Assembly (NCBI GenBank): GCA_034436045.1
Contig: DAOTVZ010000294.1
Location: 1 to 51,300 of the forward strand
DNA length: 51,300 nt
Direction: 5' to 3'
From: H111-94 sp034436045
GTDB taxonomy: Bacteria; Chloroflexota; Ktedonobacteria; Ktedonobacterales; Ktedonobacteraceae
Shown here: positions 16,945 through 25,282 of the stretch, piece by piece
Position numbering within the stretch: position 1 is the first letter of the stretch
Layout of the letters: each line of letters starts with the position of its first letter
Notes under the pieces: generated by a model
What the model was told of the DNA's origin: nothing
What the model saw: the letters and a program-made list of their open reading frames with translations, nothing else
The model's database searches: none
Translations under genes and position numbers: made by a program

Positions 16945-17691
16945 ATGCAACTCGATTGCGTAGCTTTACAGTTGTACACCGTGCGCGACGAGACAGCGCG
17001 TGATTTCGTCGGTACGGTGCGTCGCGTCGCTGAGATCGGCTATCGGGCCGTTGAGTTCGCTGGCTATGGCGGGCTGTCGGCACGTGAGATGGCGACGCTG
17101 CTCAAAGAGACCGGGCTGAAAGCGGCATCCACGCACGTTGGTCTGGCCGCGTTGGAGAAGAATCTGGAAGGCGAGATCGATTACTGCTTAGAGATCGGTT
17201 GCCAGTATTTGATTATGCCCTGGCTACCGCCCGAATTGCGCACACCAGAGTATTTCCGCACACTGGCCCCACGTCTGAACGAGTGGGGTGTGCGCTGTCA
17301 CGAGCGTGGCCTGCACTTTGGCTATCACAACCACGACTTCGAGTTCGTGCCGCACGACGGGAAGTACCTGCTCGACAGCCTGCTAGAAGTCACCAACGAC
17401 GTGCTCTTCAAGCTCGAACTGGATGTCTACTGGGCCGCCTACGCCGGAGTTGATCCAGCCAGCTACATTCAGCAACACAGTGGACGCATCCCCCTCATCC
17501 ACGTCAAAGATATGACGCCTGACCGCACCTTTACCGAGGTCGGCGATGGCACGCTCAACCTTGAATACGTCATCCAGATTGCCCGCGCCAACGGTACCCA
17601 GTGGTTCGTCGTAGAAAATGACCGCCCCACCATCCCCTCGCTGGAGAGCGCGCGCCGCTCATTGGAGAATTTGCAGAAAATGAATGTATAA
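16945..17691 (+). CDS. Sugar phosphate isomerase/epimerase (AP-endonuclease-2-like TIM barrel)
   Basis: The 248-residue protein has the xylose-isomerase-like TIM barrel used by IolE/IolI-type enzymes: LYTVRDETARDFVGTVRRVAEIGYRAVEFAGY at the start, GYHNHDFEF, a metal-ligand region KLELDVYWAAYAGVDP, HVKDM and FVVENDRP near the end. His, Asp and Glu residues typical of the divalent metal site are present. It probably interconverts a sugar or inositol derivative, but no pathway context pins the substrate down. It starts 12 bases after the CoA-transferase gene with a strong AAGGAG site. Confidence 0.85.
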   Translation: MQLDCVALQLYTVRDETARDFVGTVRRVAEIGYRAVEFAGYGGLSAREMATLLKETGLKAASTHVGLAALEKNLEGEIDYCLEIGCQYLIMPWLPPELRTPEYFRTLAPRLNEWGVRCHERGLHFGYHNHDFEFVPHDGKYLLDSLLEVTNDVLFKLELDVYWAAYAGVDPASYIQQHSGRIPLIHVKDMTPDRTFTEVGDGTLNLEYVIQIARANGTQWFVVENDRPTIPSLESARRSLENLQKMNV

Positions 17692-18000
17692 ATAATCTCG
17701 TCGGGGCGTGATTTATCACGCCCTGCTCTCCCCTCGCTCCCCTCTCAGGGCGTCTTGAATTTTCACCACCGACCTCGCCGCTCCCGTCGGGGCGTGATTT
17801 ATCACGCCCTGCTCGCCTGTCGCTCCCCTCTCAGGGCGTCTTGATGAATTTTCACCACCGACCTCGCCGCTCCCGTAGGGGCGTGATTCATCACGCCCTG
17901 CTCGCCTGTCGCTCCCCTCTCAGGGCGTGATAAATCACGCCCCGACGGTATGATGCCATTGCCGGTTTCGGGGGAAAAATTCATTATCGCATCTCTACAA
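17692..18000. repeat. Tandem array of ~87-bp units containing the GGGCGTGAT palindrome
   Basis: Palindromes lie at 17704-17723, 17790-17809, 17879-17898 and 17923-17942. The first three are spaced 86 and 89 bases apart. The recurring unit reads: a short ACCGACCTCGCCGCTCCCGT lead, the palindrome, then CTGCTC...CGCTCCCCTCTCAGGGCGT and a TGAATTTTCACC tail. The last unit ends in a second complete palindrome. The array separates the isomerase gene from the araC remnant. Confidence 0.85.
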
Positions 18001-18112
18001 AAATTCGGATATTTAGAGGATATTAGTTGCCTGTGCGAGCATACTGAGCCTGTTTGCAGCCAGCACTGACATTGTATTAGATAAGATTTATAGCGCAGTG
18101 GCATTATTTTTT

Positions 18113-18349
18113 TCACTCCTCACTGGCCCGGCTTTTTCGTTTTCGATACTCATGTGGAGTTATCCGCTCCCATTTACGAAATACCTTAGAGAAATAATTG
18201 GGATCGTTATAGCCGACACGCGCGGCAATTTCGATAATGGAAGCGTTACTATGATCTAGCAAATATTTTGCTTCCTCAACCCTGAGCTTGTTGATATAGC
18301 TGGTGATCGTCATTCCCAGGACTTGCTTGAAAACGCGAGAAACAGGCAT
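18113..18349 (-). pseudogene. AraC-family regulator, C-terminal fragment only
   Basis: The 78-residue frame covers only the end of an AraC/XylS DNA-binding domain: SRVFKQVLGMTITSYINKLRVEEAKYLL followed by the second helix-turn-helix IIEIAARVGYNDPNYFSKVFRKWERITPHEYR. The first helix-turn-helix and the whole ligand-binding N-terminus are missing, and homology stops at about 18340. The beta-glucuronidase remnant on the other strand starts at almost the same base. The ATG at 18349 is therefore a chance codon. It is probably non-functional. Confidence 0.85.
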
Positions 18350-19640
18350 CCAGCGCCCGGTAAAACTCTATACCACTCCGAAAACCTATATACGCGATAT
18401 CACCATCACAACCGCTATCGATGGAGCAGATGGACTGGTTGATTACAGCATTATCACCCAGGGAGAGGATCACGTGGAACTTCGTGTCTCCATTCAGGAC
18501 GAGGCAGGCACCACCGTCGCCAGAGGTAGCGGCTCGACCGGCCACCTTATCATTAACGGAGTGCATCTGTGGCAGCCGCTGCATGCCTATCTGTACACCT
18601 GCGTGGTAGAACTATGGCAGCATGGGCAGTGTCTCGATATCTACGAACAACCGTTCGGCGTGCGCACGGTCGAGGTGCGGGATGGAAAATTCCTCATCAA
18701 TGGGCAACCCTTTTACTTTAAGGGCTTCGGCAAACACGAGGACTCCGCTCTTCACGGGCGCGGTTTCGATGAGGTGATCAATGTGAAAGATATGAGCCTG
18801 CTCAAATGGATGGGCGCGAACTCCTTCCGCACCTCGCACTACCCCTACTCCGAAGAGCTGATGCGCCTGGCTGATCGTGAAGGGCTGGTAGTGATTGATG
18901 AGGTGCCAGCAGTAGGACTGCACTTGAACTTGGGGGCCATGCTGGGTAGGGGAGAGCAACAACATAAAACGTGGGAAGAACTGGGCACCGGTGAGCATCA
19001 CGCACAGGTAATCCATAAACTGATCGCCCGCGATAAAAATCATCCCTGCGTGGTAATGTGGTCGATTGCCAACGAACCGGCGTCCGAAGAGGAAGGTGCG
19101 CATGAATACTTTCAGCCACTCGTCCAGCTTGCACGAGAGCTTGACCCACAGAAACGCCCTGTCACGATTGTGATTCATCTCATGGCCACACCCGATACCA
19201 ATAAAGTTTCTGACCTGGTAGATGTGCTGGCATTGAACCGCTACTATGGCTGGTACGTTCACGGCGGACAATTAGAAGTCGCCAAGGCCAGCTTGCGTAT
19301 CGAGCTGACGGGCTGGAGTCGCGTGCAGCCAGGCAAACCCATTATGTTCACCGAGTATGGTGCCGATACCATCGCGGGTTTTCACGATACAACGCCGGTG
19401 ATGTTCTTTGAAGAGTACCAGGTCGAGTGCCTGAAGGCTAATCATGAAGTGATAGACGAGTTCCCCAACTTTATCGGCGAACAGGTGTGGAACTTCGCAG
19501 ATTTCCAGACCAGCCAGGGCATCATGCGCGTCCAGAGCAACAAAAAGGGTGTGTTCACAAGGGAACGCAAACCGAAAATGGCCGCACACTATCTCAGAAA
19601 ACGCTGGCTGGCGATTCCAGACGTTGGCTATAAACCATAA
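18303..19640 (+). pseudogene. uidA: Beta-glucuronidase (GH2, UidA-like), N-terminally truncated
   Basis: The frame matches the last ~430 residues of UidA: GIQRPVKLYTTP, FLINGQPFYFKGFGKHED, NSFRTSHYPYSEE, the acid/base Glu in MWSIANEP, LNRYYGWYV, the nucleophile in FTEYGADT, and VGEQVWNFADFQTSQGI. The catalytic residues remain. About 170 N-terminal residues, the GH2 sugar-binding jelly roll, are missing. The first ~14 codons (from the GTG at 18303) are antisense to the araC remnant and not part of the family. Loss of the jelly roll and of its own promoter makes a working enzyme unlikely. The frame has no internal stops, which suggests a recent deletion. Confidence 0.87.
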
Positions 19641-19719
19641 TGCTGATATGCTACAATGATAACCATAGCTAGCCCGATTGCCACGAAAGAAACGCAAAAC
19701 TCTCTTATAGAGGCAGTAT

Positions 19720-20697
19720 ATGTTACGGATTATCTACATGGGTACGCCCCACTTCGCCGTGCCCGCGCTGGAAGCTTTGATCGAGCATGCCGCACCGGGG
19801 AAGCTCTTGCCGGAAGGCTACGAGATCGTCACAGTGGTAACGCGCCCCGACAAACCGTCCGGGCGTGGACGCGAGGTCGTCTATTCGCCGGTTAAGCAAG
19901 TCGCGCTGGCGCATGGTATTCCCGTCTGGCAACCCGGTTCGTTCAAGAAGGCTGAGAACAGCGCAGCACTGGCGGCTTATCATGCCGACCTCTATATCGT
20001 CGCCGCCTTCGGGCAGATTCTGCCGCAGAGCGTACTCGATCAGCCACGCCTGGGCACGCTCAACATTCACGCCTCGCTTTTACCTAAATATCGCGGTGCC
20101 GACCCCATTGCAGAAGCGATTCTACAAGGCGAAAGCGAAACCGGCATCACCATTATGCTGCTCGACGCGGGCATCGACACCGGCCCCATGCTGCTCAAGC
20201 GCAGCTTGCCGATTGCTGAGGACGATACTACCGGCACGCTCACCACGAAACTGGCCGCCCTGGGCGCGCAATGCATTCTCGAAGTTCTGCCGCGCTGGGT
20301 CAACGGAGAGATTACGCCGGAGCCGCAGGACGAGCTACAAGCCACACATACACGTATGCTAAAGAAAGAGGATGGCCTGATTCGGTGGGACAAACCGGCG
20401 GCGGTCATCGCGCGGCAGGTACGCGCCTACAATCCCTGGCCATCCGCTTACACCTACTGGCAGGGCAAGCTGCTCAAAATCCAGATGGCGTACACGCTCC
20501 CTTTGCAACCTGATCCTTCGGTTACGCCCGGTACGGTGGGCACGCATGACGAGGCCGGTCATCGCCAGCTAAGTATCGCCACCGGTTCCGGCTTGCTGGT
20601 CGTGAGCCAGTTGCAGCTTGAGGGCAAGAAGAGCATGAGCGCGGAAGAGTTCTTGCGTGGTTACAAACAAATCGTGGGCGCTGTACTTGGTGCATAA
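19720..20697 (+). CDS. fmt: Methionyl-tRNA formyltransferase
   Basis: The 325-residue protein has the family's usual length and motifs: IIYMGTPHFAVPALEAL, VTRPDKPSGRG, the catalytic region LNIHASLLPKYRGADPIAEAI (Asn, His), and an Asp in MLLDAGIDTGPML. The C-terminal OB-like domain begins near 215 (IRWDKPAAVIARQVRAYNPWPSAYT). It formylates Met-tRNAi for translation initiation. The usual SLLPRWRGAAPI variant is replaced by SLLPKYRGADPI. It starts after AGAGGC. No def gene is adjacent; the amidohydrolase gene follows after 18 bases. Confidence 0.95.
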   Translation: MLRIIYMGTPHFAVPALEALIEHAAPGKLLPEGYEIVTVVTRPDKPSGRGREVVYSPVKQVALAHGIPVWQPGSFKKAENSAALAAYHADLYIVAAFGQILPQSVLDQPRLGTLNIHASLLPKYRGADPIAEAILQGESETGITIMLLDAGIDTGPMLLKRSLPIAEDDTTGTLTTKLAALGAQCILEVLPRWVNGEITPEPQDELQATHTRMLKKEDGLIRWDKPAAVIARQVRAYNPWPSAYTYWQGKLLKIQMAYTLPLQPDPSVTPGTVGTHDEAGHRQLSIATGSGLLVVSQLQLEGKKSMSAEEFLRGYKQIVGAVLGA

Positions 20698-20715
20698 ACT
20701 GGAAAGGCACAGAAC

Positions 20716-22440
20716 ATGAGCGTTATCGTCTATGTGAATGGCAATCTTTATACAATGGACGTCCAGCAGCCCTACGCGCAGGCTATGGCTATCGATACTG
20801 TAAGCGGGCGCATTCTCGCCGTCGGCAGCAACGACGAGGTGAGGCGTGTGCGGCCCGCCGGGACAGCGCAAGAGATCGTTGATCTCAAGGGCAGAACCGT
20901 CCTTCCCGGCTTCATCGATGCCCATATCCACCTGCTGGATACCGCCTATCGCGCACACTACATCGACGCCGGAGCCTGTCAGAGCGAGGAGGAGGTAGCG
21001 GAACTGGTGCGCGCGCGGGCCGTACAGACTCCTGCCGGACAATGGATTCAGGGCGGTCACTGGGACAAGAATCTCTGGCCCGGACAGCATTTCCCCACGA
21101 AAGCCTCGCTGGACGCCGCCGCACCGCAGCATCCCGTAGCGCTCTGGAGCAAGGATGGACACCTGCTATGGGTCAATTCGCTGGCCTTGCAGCGCGCGGG
21201 CATCAGCGCCGCAACACCGCAGCCGGAGAATGGGGCCATTCTCCACGATAGCGATGGCGAGCCAACCGGCATTTTACAGGAGGAGGGCGCGACCAGCCTC
21301 GTCTACCGCGTCATCGACCGCTCAGATATCAACCTGAGCCGTGTACTTATTCATCAGGCCATCGCGGAATTACAGCGCCGGGGCATCACGACTATTCACG
21401 ACATCGAGGGCGACACCTCGTTACAACTATTCCGTGAGTTGCGTGACGCGGGTCAGTTGGGCGTGCGCGTTCAGATGTTTTTGCCACGTCACATGTTGCC
21501 TATCCTGCCGGAAATGGACATCCATAATTTTGAGAACGATCTTTTGCGCGTGGTGGGCATCAAAATCTTTGCCGATGGCACGCTCGGCTCACAGACTGCT
21601 GCCATGCTGGAAAGCTTCGAGGGCAGTCCTGACAACTACGGCATTCTCTCTACGCCCGAACGCGAGATGCTCAACAATGTGCGTGCCGCCGCCAGCATGG
21701 GCCTGATCGTCTCTATCCATGCCATCGGCGACCGCGCCGCGCGTGTCGCCTTGAACGCCATCGAATACGCACAGCAGTTGGAACAGCAGGCTGGGCGTGA
21801 TATAGCAGGACGCGATTCAGCAGGGCGTAACACAGCAGGACGTAACACAGCAGGGCGTGACACAGCAGGGCGTAACACAGCAGGGCGTGATACAACAGGG
21901 CGTGATGAATCACGCCCCTACGGACCGCGTTATCGCCTGGAGCATGTGCAATTGATCGCGCCCTCGGACCTGGAACGCATGCGCCGCCTGGGGGTCATCG
22001 CCTCTATTCAACCCTATCACGCCGTTGCCGACCGCGACATCGCCGAGCGCTATTGGGGCAAGCGTCACCGCCACGCCTATGCCTACCGCACCATCCATGA
22101 GAGCGGCATTCCCATCGCTCTCGGCTCCGACTCGCCCGTCGAAACCTTTGATCCCTTGCGCATCCTGTACGCCGCTACGCTCAGACGCGCGCCCAACATC
22201 GCGCGACCCGCGTGGCTGCCCGATCAGGCATTGCCCATCAGTGACGCTCTGTGGGGCTATACGCTCGGTGCTGCCTACGCCGGAGGTGAGGAACAACTGA
22301 AGGGATCGCTCACCGTCGGCAAGCTCGGCGACGCCGTTGTGTTGCGGGAGGATATCCTGCATACGCCACAGGAAAACATGGCCGAAAACGGTGTCCAGGC
22401 CACCATCCTGGGTGGCAACGTGGTTTACGGGGAACTGTGA
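20716..22440 (+). CDS. YtcJ-like amidohydrolase with an in-frame repeat insertion
   Basis: The 574-residue protein is an Amidohydro_3-type metal-dependent hydrolase: VLPGFIDAHIHLLD (metal His pair), SKDGHLLWVNS, LQRRGITTIHDIEGD, VSIHAIGDRAA, YRLEHVQLIAPSDLERMRRLGVIASIQPYHA, and LGSDSPVETFDPL with the conserved Asp. The substrate is unknown; relatives act on N-acyl or cyclic amides. Between EYAQQL and PRYRLEHVQL it carries about 45 extra residues made of the pentad (A/T)GR(D/N)x, encoded by a 15-bp repeat ending in the chromosomal palindrome. The insert lies in a loop between two core elements and keeps the frame, so the enzyme may still work. The gene starts 18 bases after fmt. Confidence 0.87.
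   Translation: MSVIVYVNGNLYTMDVQQPYAQAMAIDTVSGRILAVGSNDEVRRVRPAGTAQEIVDLKGRTVLPGFIDAHIHLLDTAYRAHYIDAGACQSEEEVAELVRARAVQTPAGQWIQGGHWDKNLWPGQHFPTKASLDAAAPQHPVALWSKDGHLLWVNSLALQRAGISAATPQPENGAILHDSDGEPTGILQEEGATSLVYRVIDRSDINLSRVLIHQAIAELQRRGITTIHDIEGDTSLQLFRELRDAGQLGVRVQMFLPRHMLPILPEMDIHNFENDLLRVVGIKIFADGTLGSQTAAMLESFEGSPDNYGILSTPEREMLNNVRAAASMGLIVSIHAIGDRAARVALNAIEYAQQLEQQAGRDIAGRDSAGRNTAGRNTAGRDTAGRNTAGRDTTGRDESRPYGPRYRLEHVQLIAPSDLERMRRLGVIASIQPYHAVADRDIAERYWGKRHRHAYAYRTIHESGIPIALGSDSPVETFDPLRILYAATLRRAPNIARPAWLPDQALPISDALWGYTLGAAYAGGEEQLKGSLTVGKLGDAVVLREDILHTPQENMAENGVQATILGGNVVYGEL
21793..21922 (+). repeat. 15-bp tandem repeat (8 units) ending in the GGGCGTGAT palindrome, inside a CDS
   Basis: Eight 15-bp units of the type GGGCGT(G/A)A(T/C)ACAGCA run from 21793, and the last unit continues into GGGCGTGATGAATCACGCCC at 21898-21917, then CTACGG. 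The unit is the left arm of the intergenic palindrome plus six bases. It encodes GRDIA, GRDSA, GRNTA, GRNTA, GRDTA, GRNTA, GRDTT, GRDES. Confidence 0.92.
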
Positions 22441-22603
22441 ACAGGGTGAACAAAGAGAGCGAGGGCAGAGGGTATATCGTGCGCAGTATCATAGTAGAGG
22501 TGTACCCTCTGCCATCGCCCTGCCTTGTACTCACCTTGAATGCTATAATGCTACGTAGAGAATACATCCTCAGAGTCTGTCATCACGAAAAGGAACATAC
22601 GCA
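22441..22603 (+). promoter_or_regulatory. Inverted repeat followed by an extended -10 promoter
   Basis: GGCAGAGGGTA at 22464-22474 pairs with TACCCTCTGCC at 22503-22513, a possible terminator for the amidohydrolase gene, though without a T tract. TGCTATAAT at 22541-22549 is a good extended -10 box, with a weak -35 (TGCCTT, 22521-22526) 17 bases upstream. It would drive the DUF402 gene at 22604. Confidence 0.5.
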
Positions 22604-23173
22604 ATGCTATTAGAGGCTGAGATACGAAAAATGCTTGTCAGCGGCGACCAGTGGGGCGGATGGCATGGCTATCAACTACCGATCAGTAATCAATACGTAA
22701 CGATATGGACACCCGCCGGTACCGAGATGCATTGGAAGCCCGGCACCTGGATCGCGCAAAAGCACCAGCTTAGCTACTTCTGGCCCGATGCCTGGTATAC
22801 CATCCATATCGGCTACGATTTACAGGGACATTTCGTAAGCGGCTATTGCGATGTCGTTTTGCCCACGCCCGCGTATACCAGCACTTCACGCGAACTGATC
22901 TACACAGACCTCTACATCGACGTAGTCATACGAGAGGACTATAGCGTCTATACGAAAGATCAAGAGGTCTATGAGCGCGCTGCACAGCGTTACCCCATCG
23001 TCGAACAGGCCCGTCGGCAATCCTTCGCCGTGCTGGACTGGCTGGAAGAACACGCGAAGCACTGGAGCGGCCCCTTCACCATCATCCCCCGACAACTTCC
23101 TCGCGTGGACTTTGAACAGCTTAGCCCCGAAGAGGCAGCGGCCAGCATGCGCAGTGTGTTACCCTCAGTATGA
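22604..23173 (+). CDS. DUF402-domain protein
   Basis: The 189-residue protein matches the DUF402 barrel: YVTIWTPAGTEMHWKPGTW, YFWPDAWYTIHIGYDLQGHFVSGYCDVVLPTP, YTDLYIDVVIREDYSVYTKDQEVYERA. Related DUF402 proteins include nucleoside diphosphate phosphatases and FomD-like hydrolases with Asp-bound metal; the Tyr-x-Asp-Leu-x-Ile-Asp segment carries the expected acidic residues. Its own function is unknown. AAGGAA precedes the ATG. The stop codon overlaps the start of the next small gene (ATGA), suggesting translational coupling. Confidence 0.8.
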   Translation: MLLEAEIRKMLVSGDQWGGWHGYQLPISNQYVTIWTPAGTEMHWKPGTWIAQKHQLSYFWPDAWYTIHIGYDLQGHFVSGYCDVVLPTPAYTSTSRELIYTDLYIDVVIREDYSVYTKDQEVYERAAQRYPIVEQARRQSFAVLDWLEEHAKHWSGPFTIIPRQLPRVDFEQLSPEEAAASMRSVLPSV

Positions 23174-23451
23174 TGAATAATACTATGTTACCAGAGGATT
23201 TGCAGGAAGCCTTACGCCAGCACGGCATCACGCGCTATGACGAGATAGCCTTGCGCGAGGCGCTTGAGCAACATGCCGCCACCTACACACTCTTCAAACT
23301 GGCCGACTGGCCCGCACGGCGCTGGAAATGCCGCTATCGTCTGATGATGGGCGTGGGCGTCTATGACGCACAAAATGTGCCCGAAGCCTACGCCAGAGGG
23401 CTGCTGGCCCTGCTCAACAAACCAACAAACGAGCAAGGGGGAGACACGTAG
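23170..23451 (+). CDS. Small conserved-looking protein coupled to the DUF402 gene
   Basis: I do not recognise this 93-residue protein. It is soluble, with an N-terminal helical segment (EDLQEALRQHGITRYDEIALREALEQH) and a central aromatic, basic stretch (LADWPARRWKCRYRLMMG). Its ATG at 23170 overlaps the DUF402 stop by four bases; an ATG at 23173 is equally possible. Codon use matches its neighbours, so it is probably a real gene working with the DUF402 protein. Confidence 0.6.
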   Translation: MMNNTMLPEDLQEALRQHGITRYDEIALREALEQHAATYTLFKLADWPARRWKCRYRLMMGVGVYDAQNVPEAYARGLLALLNKPTNEQGGDT

Positions 23452-23454
23452 CGA

Positions 23455-23505
23455 GACAGGGCGGTCGCCTTGCAGGTGGCTCCCCTGCTTTGTCGTCGCC
23501 CTGTG
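23455..23505. terminator. Possible terminator between convergent genes
   Basis: ACAGGGCG shortly after the stop codon pairs with CGCCCTGT about 40 bases later, with a smaller hairpin between. It lies between the convergent small gene and the MaoC gene. There is no strong T tract. Confidence 0.4.
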
Positions 23506-23530
23506 TGCCTGATGAATATCTCCTTCTATA

Positions 23531-23992
23531 CTATGCCGATTTGTGTGGTAGCGCAGCTTCAAAGGTTCCGGTCACTTTGACGTCGCCATTCTGGTCGGTG
23601 GCCTGCACCTTGCCGACGATGCGGGCCTCGCCGTTAGCCTCATACTTGTCGGTCACGACACCTGTGCAGGTGATGACATCATCGAGGTGCGTCATGCCTT
23701 TGAAGCGCACACCAAATTTGCGCAGAGCCGTCGGGCCAACATAGTCACTGAGCAATTGACCTACGAAGCCCATGATGAGCATACCGTGCGCGATGATGCC
23801 GCCCGTGCCAACCATCTCGCCAACCTTCGGATCGGTATGCAAAGGATTGAAGTCGCCGGAGGCTCCGGCATAGCGTACCAGTTGCAGGTGTGTGACAGGC
23901 GCTTTGACCAGTTTGGGTAGTTCCTCACCAACCTCGACATCTTCAAAATAGCGTTTGATAGGAGCCTGAATCGCCGTAATTTCTGTCGTCAT
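23531..23992 (-). CDS. MaoC-like (R)-specific enoyl-CoA / 3-hydroxyacyl-thioester dehydratase subunit (HadB-like)
   Basis: The 153-residue single hot-dog protein carries the hydratase-2 motif YAGASGDFNPLHTDP followed by GTGGIIAHGMLIMGF, with catalytic Asp and His. It should hydrate or dehydrate acyl thioesters. It lies 18 bases downstream of a second MaoC-like gene of similar size, the layout of mycobacterial HadA-HadB heterodimers, where this catalytic chain pairs with a partner chain. AGGAG precedes the ATG. Confidence 0.87.
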   Translation of the reverse strand: MTTEITAIQAPIKRYFEDVEVGEELPKLVKAPVTHLQLVRYAGASGDFNPLHTDPKVGEMVGTGGIIAHGMLIMGFVGQLLSDYVGPTALRKFGVRFKGMTHLDDVITCTGVVTDKYEANGEARIVGKVQATDQNGDVKVTGTFEAALPHKSA

Positions 23993-24010
23993 GAATGCTA
24001 CTCCTCTGCT

Positions 24011-24463
24011 CTATTCGCGGACAACGATGGTCGTGCGCGCCTTCAGCACAAGCTGATTATGCTGGTTGGTGTAACTGGTCTCGGTGGTCACGATGTCCAT
24101 TGAACTGCCATCGCGCCCGGCGCGATGCCTGCCCTCGACAATTTTGGAGACACCGGTCAATACATCGCCTGGATAAATAGGGGCAAGGTACTCATATTCT
24201 TCCTCACCATGTAAAACGCGCGCAAGATTAATGCCCACACTTGCCAGGTTGCGTCCACCGTTCCTGTTGCCCCAGAAGCTGAAGAGCGTAGGCGAGGTCG
24301 GCGAAAGAGGTACATCGGGATAACCTGCGGCCTGGGCCGCCTCGCGGCTATGATAAATCGGGTTGGGGTCGCCGATGGCGGTGGTTAGCTCATCAATTTT
24401 GTTGCGATATACCTCAACAGTAAAGGGGGGGAAAGTTTGGCCAACTTTGCTTGTGTCGAACAT
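24011..24463 (-). CDS. MaoC N-terminal-type dehydratase subunit (HadA-like)
   Basis: The 150-residue protein matches the FAS1-like dehydratase N-terminal domain: FPPFTVEVYRNKIDELTTAIGDPNPIYHSREAAQAAGYPDVPLSPTSPTLFSFWG, then a hot-dog strand set with YLAPIYPGDVLTGVSKI. In the HadAB arrangement this chain holds the substrate while the HadB-like chain supplies catalysis. AAGGAG lies before the ATG. It is the first gene of a two-gene operon with the gene at 23531. Confidence 0.83.
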   Translation of the reverse strand: MFDTSKVGQTFPPFTVEVYRNKIDELTTAIGDPNPIYHSREAAQAAGYPDVPLSPTSPTLFSFWGNRNGGRNLASVGINLARVLHGEEEYEYLAPIYPGDVLTGVSKIVEGRHRAGRDGSSMDIVTTETSYTNQHNQLVLKARTTIVVRE

Positions 24464-24768
24464 GCTTGTGTTTCTCCTTCATGGAACAACGCCAGATTGT
24501 TGTTCCTCTGTCGCCGTCTGGCTGGCACTAACAAGCCAGATAAGAGACTTGCAGTATCAGTATCCGATGTGTGGCGAAGCTCTGTCAAGCCGGTAGGTCT
24601 GGCATCAGGCCAGATGACGTAAGAACAGAGCTTTATCCTATCCGAGCCGGTGTCTCGTGTGATGCGCGTAGACAAACGCGCTTCCAAACGGCGTTGACCC
24701 ACGTTCTCGACACGGAACACCGGCTCGGATAGGATAAAGCTCTGTCCCCACACCAGACTTTCCTGAAT
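24464..24768. repeat. Intergenic foldback element with 28-bp perfect inverted arms
   Basis: Bases 24626-24653 (CAGAGCTTTATCCTATCCGA...) are an exact inverted copy of 24717-24744, with a 63-base middle part that can extend the pairing imperfectly. A smaller hairpin, GGAACAAC / GTTGTTCC, lies at 24483-24506. No coding frame is convincing. The arms are far longer than an intrinsic terminator needs, so a MITE-like or foldback element is likelier. Confidence 0.8.
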
Positions 24769-25149
24769 TTATACCAACCGTCTGACCCATTCGCTGACGA
24801 AGGGCAGGCGATAGTCCTGACCGTCTTCAGACTGAAGGCCGGCCATGATGATGAGCCAGGCCCAGAGAATGATGGTGGCCCACCAGAGGATGCTGAGCAG
24901 GAGGCCAAGCCCAAAGTTGGTCAAAATGCTCAATAGTGGGATATAACCGAGCATCATCTTGAGGATGCTAACGACGAACATGACAATCGAGAGCGCGCCA
25001 AACGTGATCATCGATTGTGCCGCGTGCCAGCGCACACTTCGATTGCGCTCGACAAAAAACAGAATGATGCCCGACAGCCAACCAAAGGCATAAGCCAGCA
25101 TACGCTCCAGGCGAATGTTTAATCCCAGGCTCGTCATTCTATACATCAT
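24769..25149 (-). CDS. Small four-helix membrane protein (DUF4870-like)
   Basis: About 126 residues from the ATG at 25149 (GAGG upstream; the frame opens at 25161). Hydrophobic segments are MLAYAFGWLSGIILFFVE, ALSIVMFVVSILKMMLGYIPLL, GLGLLLSILWWATIILWAWLII. The motif FFVERNRSVRWHAAQSMITFG matches the FHAxQ region of DUF4870/TIC20-like proteins. Function is unknown. The foldback element lies just after its stop. Confidence 0.7.
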   Translation of the reverse strand: MMYRMTSLGLNIRLERMLAYAFGWLSGIILFFVERNRSVRWHAAQSMITFGALSIVMFVVSILKMMLGYIPLLSILTNFGLGLLLSILWWATIILWAWLIIMAGLQSEDGQDYRLPFVSEWVRRLV

Positions 25150-25282
25150 TGGATGCCTCACATTTCTTCGGTGTGATCAGGTAATGTGCTGATCCATATC
25201 TGTCATATATACGCGAAGGAATGAGGCATGTTGCAAGCAATACATGGATGCTGTGCCTGCTATCCCTAAACTCATACGCTTA

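Noticed and set aside
18303..18344. GTG at 18303 as a true start of beta-glucuronidase
   Set aside because: The first codons are antisense to the araC fragment and have no UidA homology; the gene is a truncated remnant.
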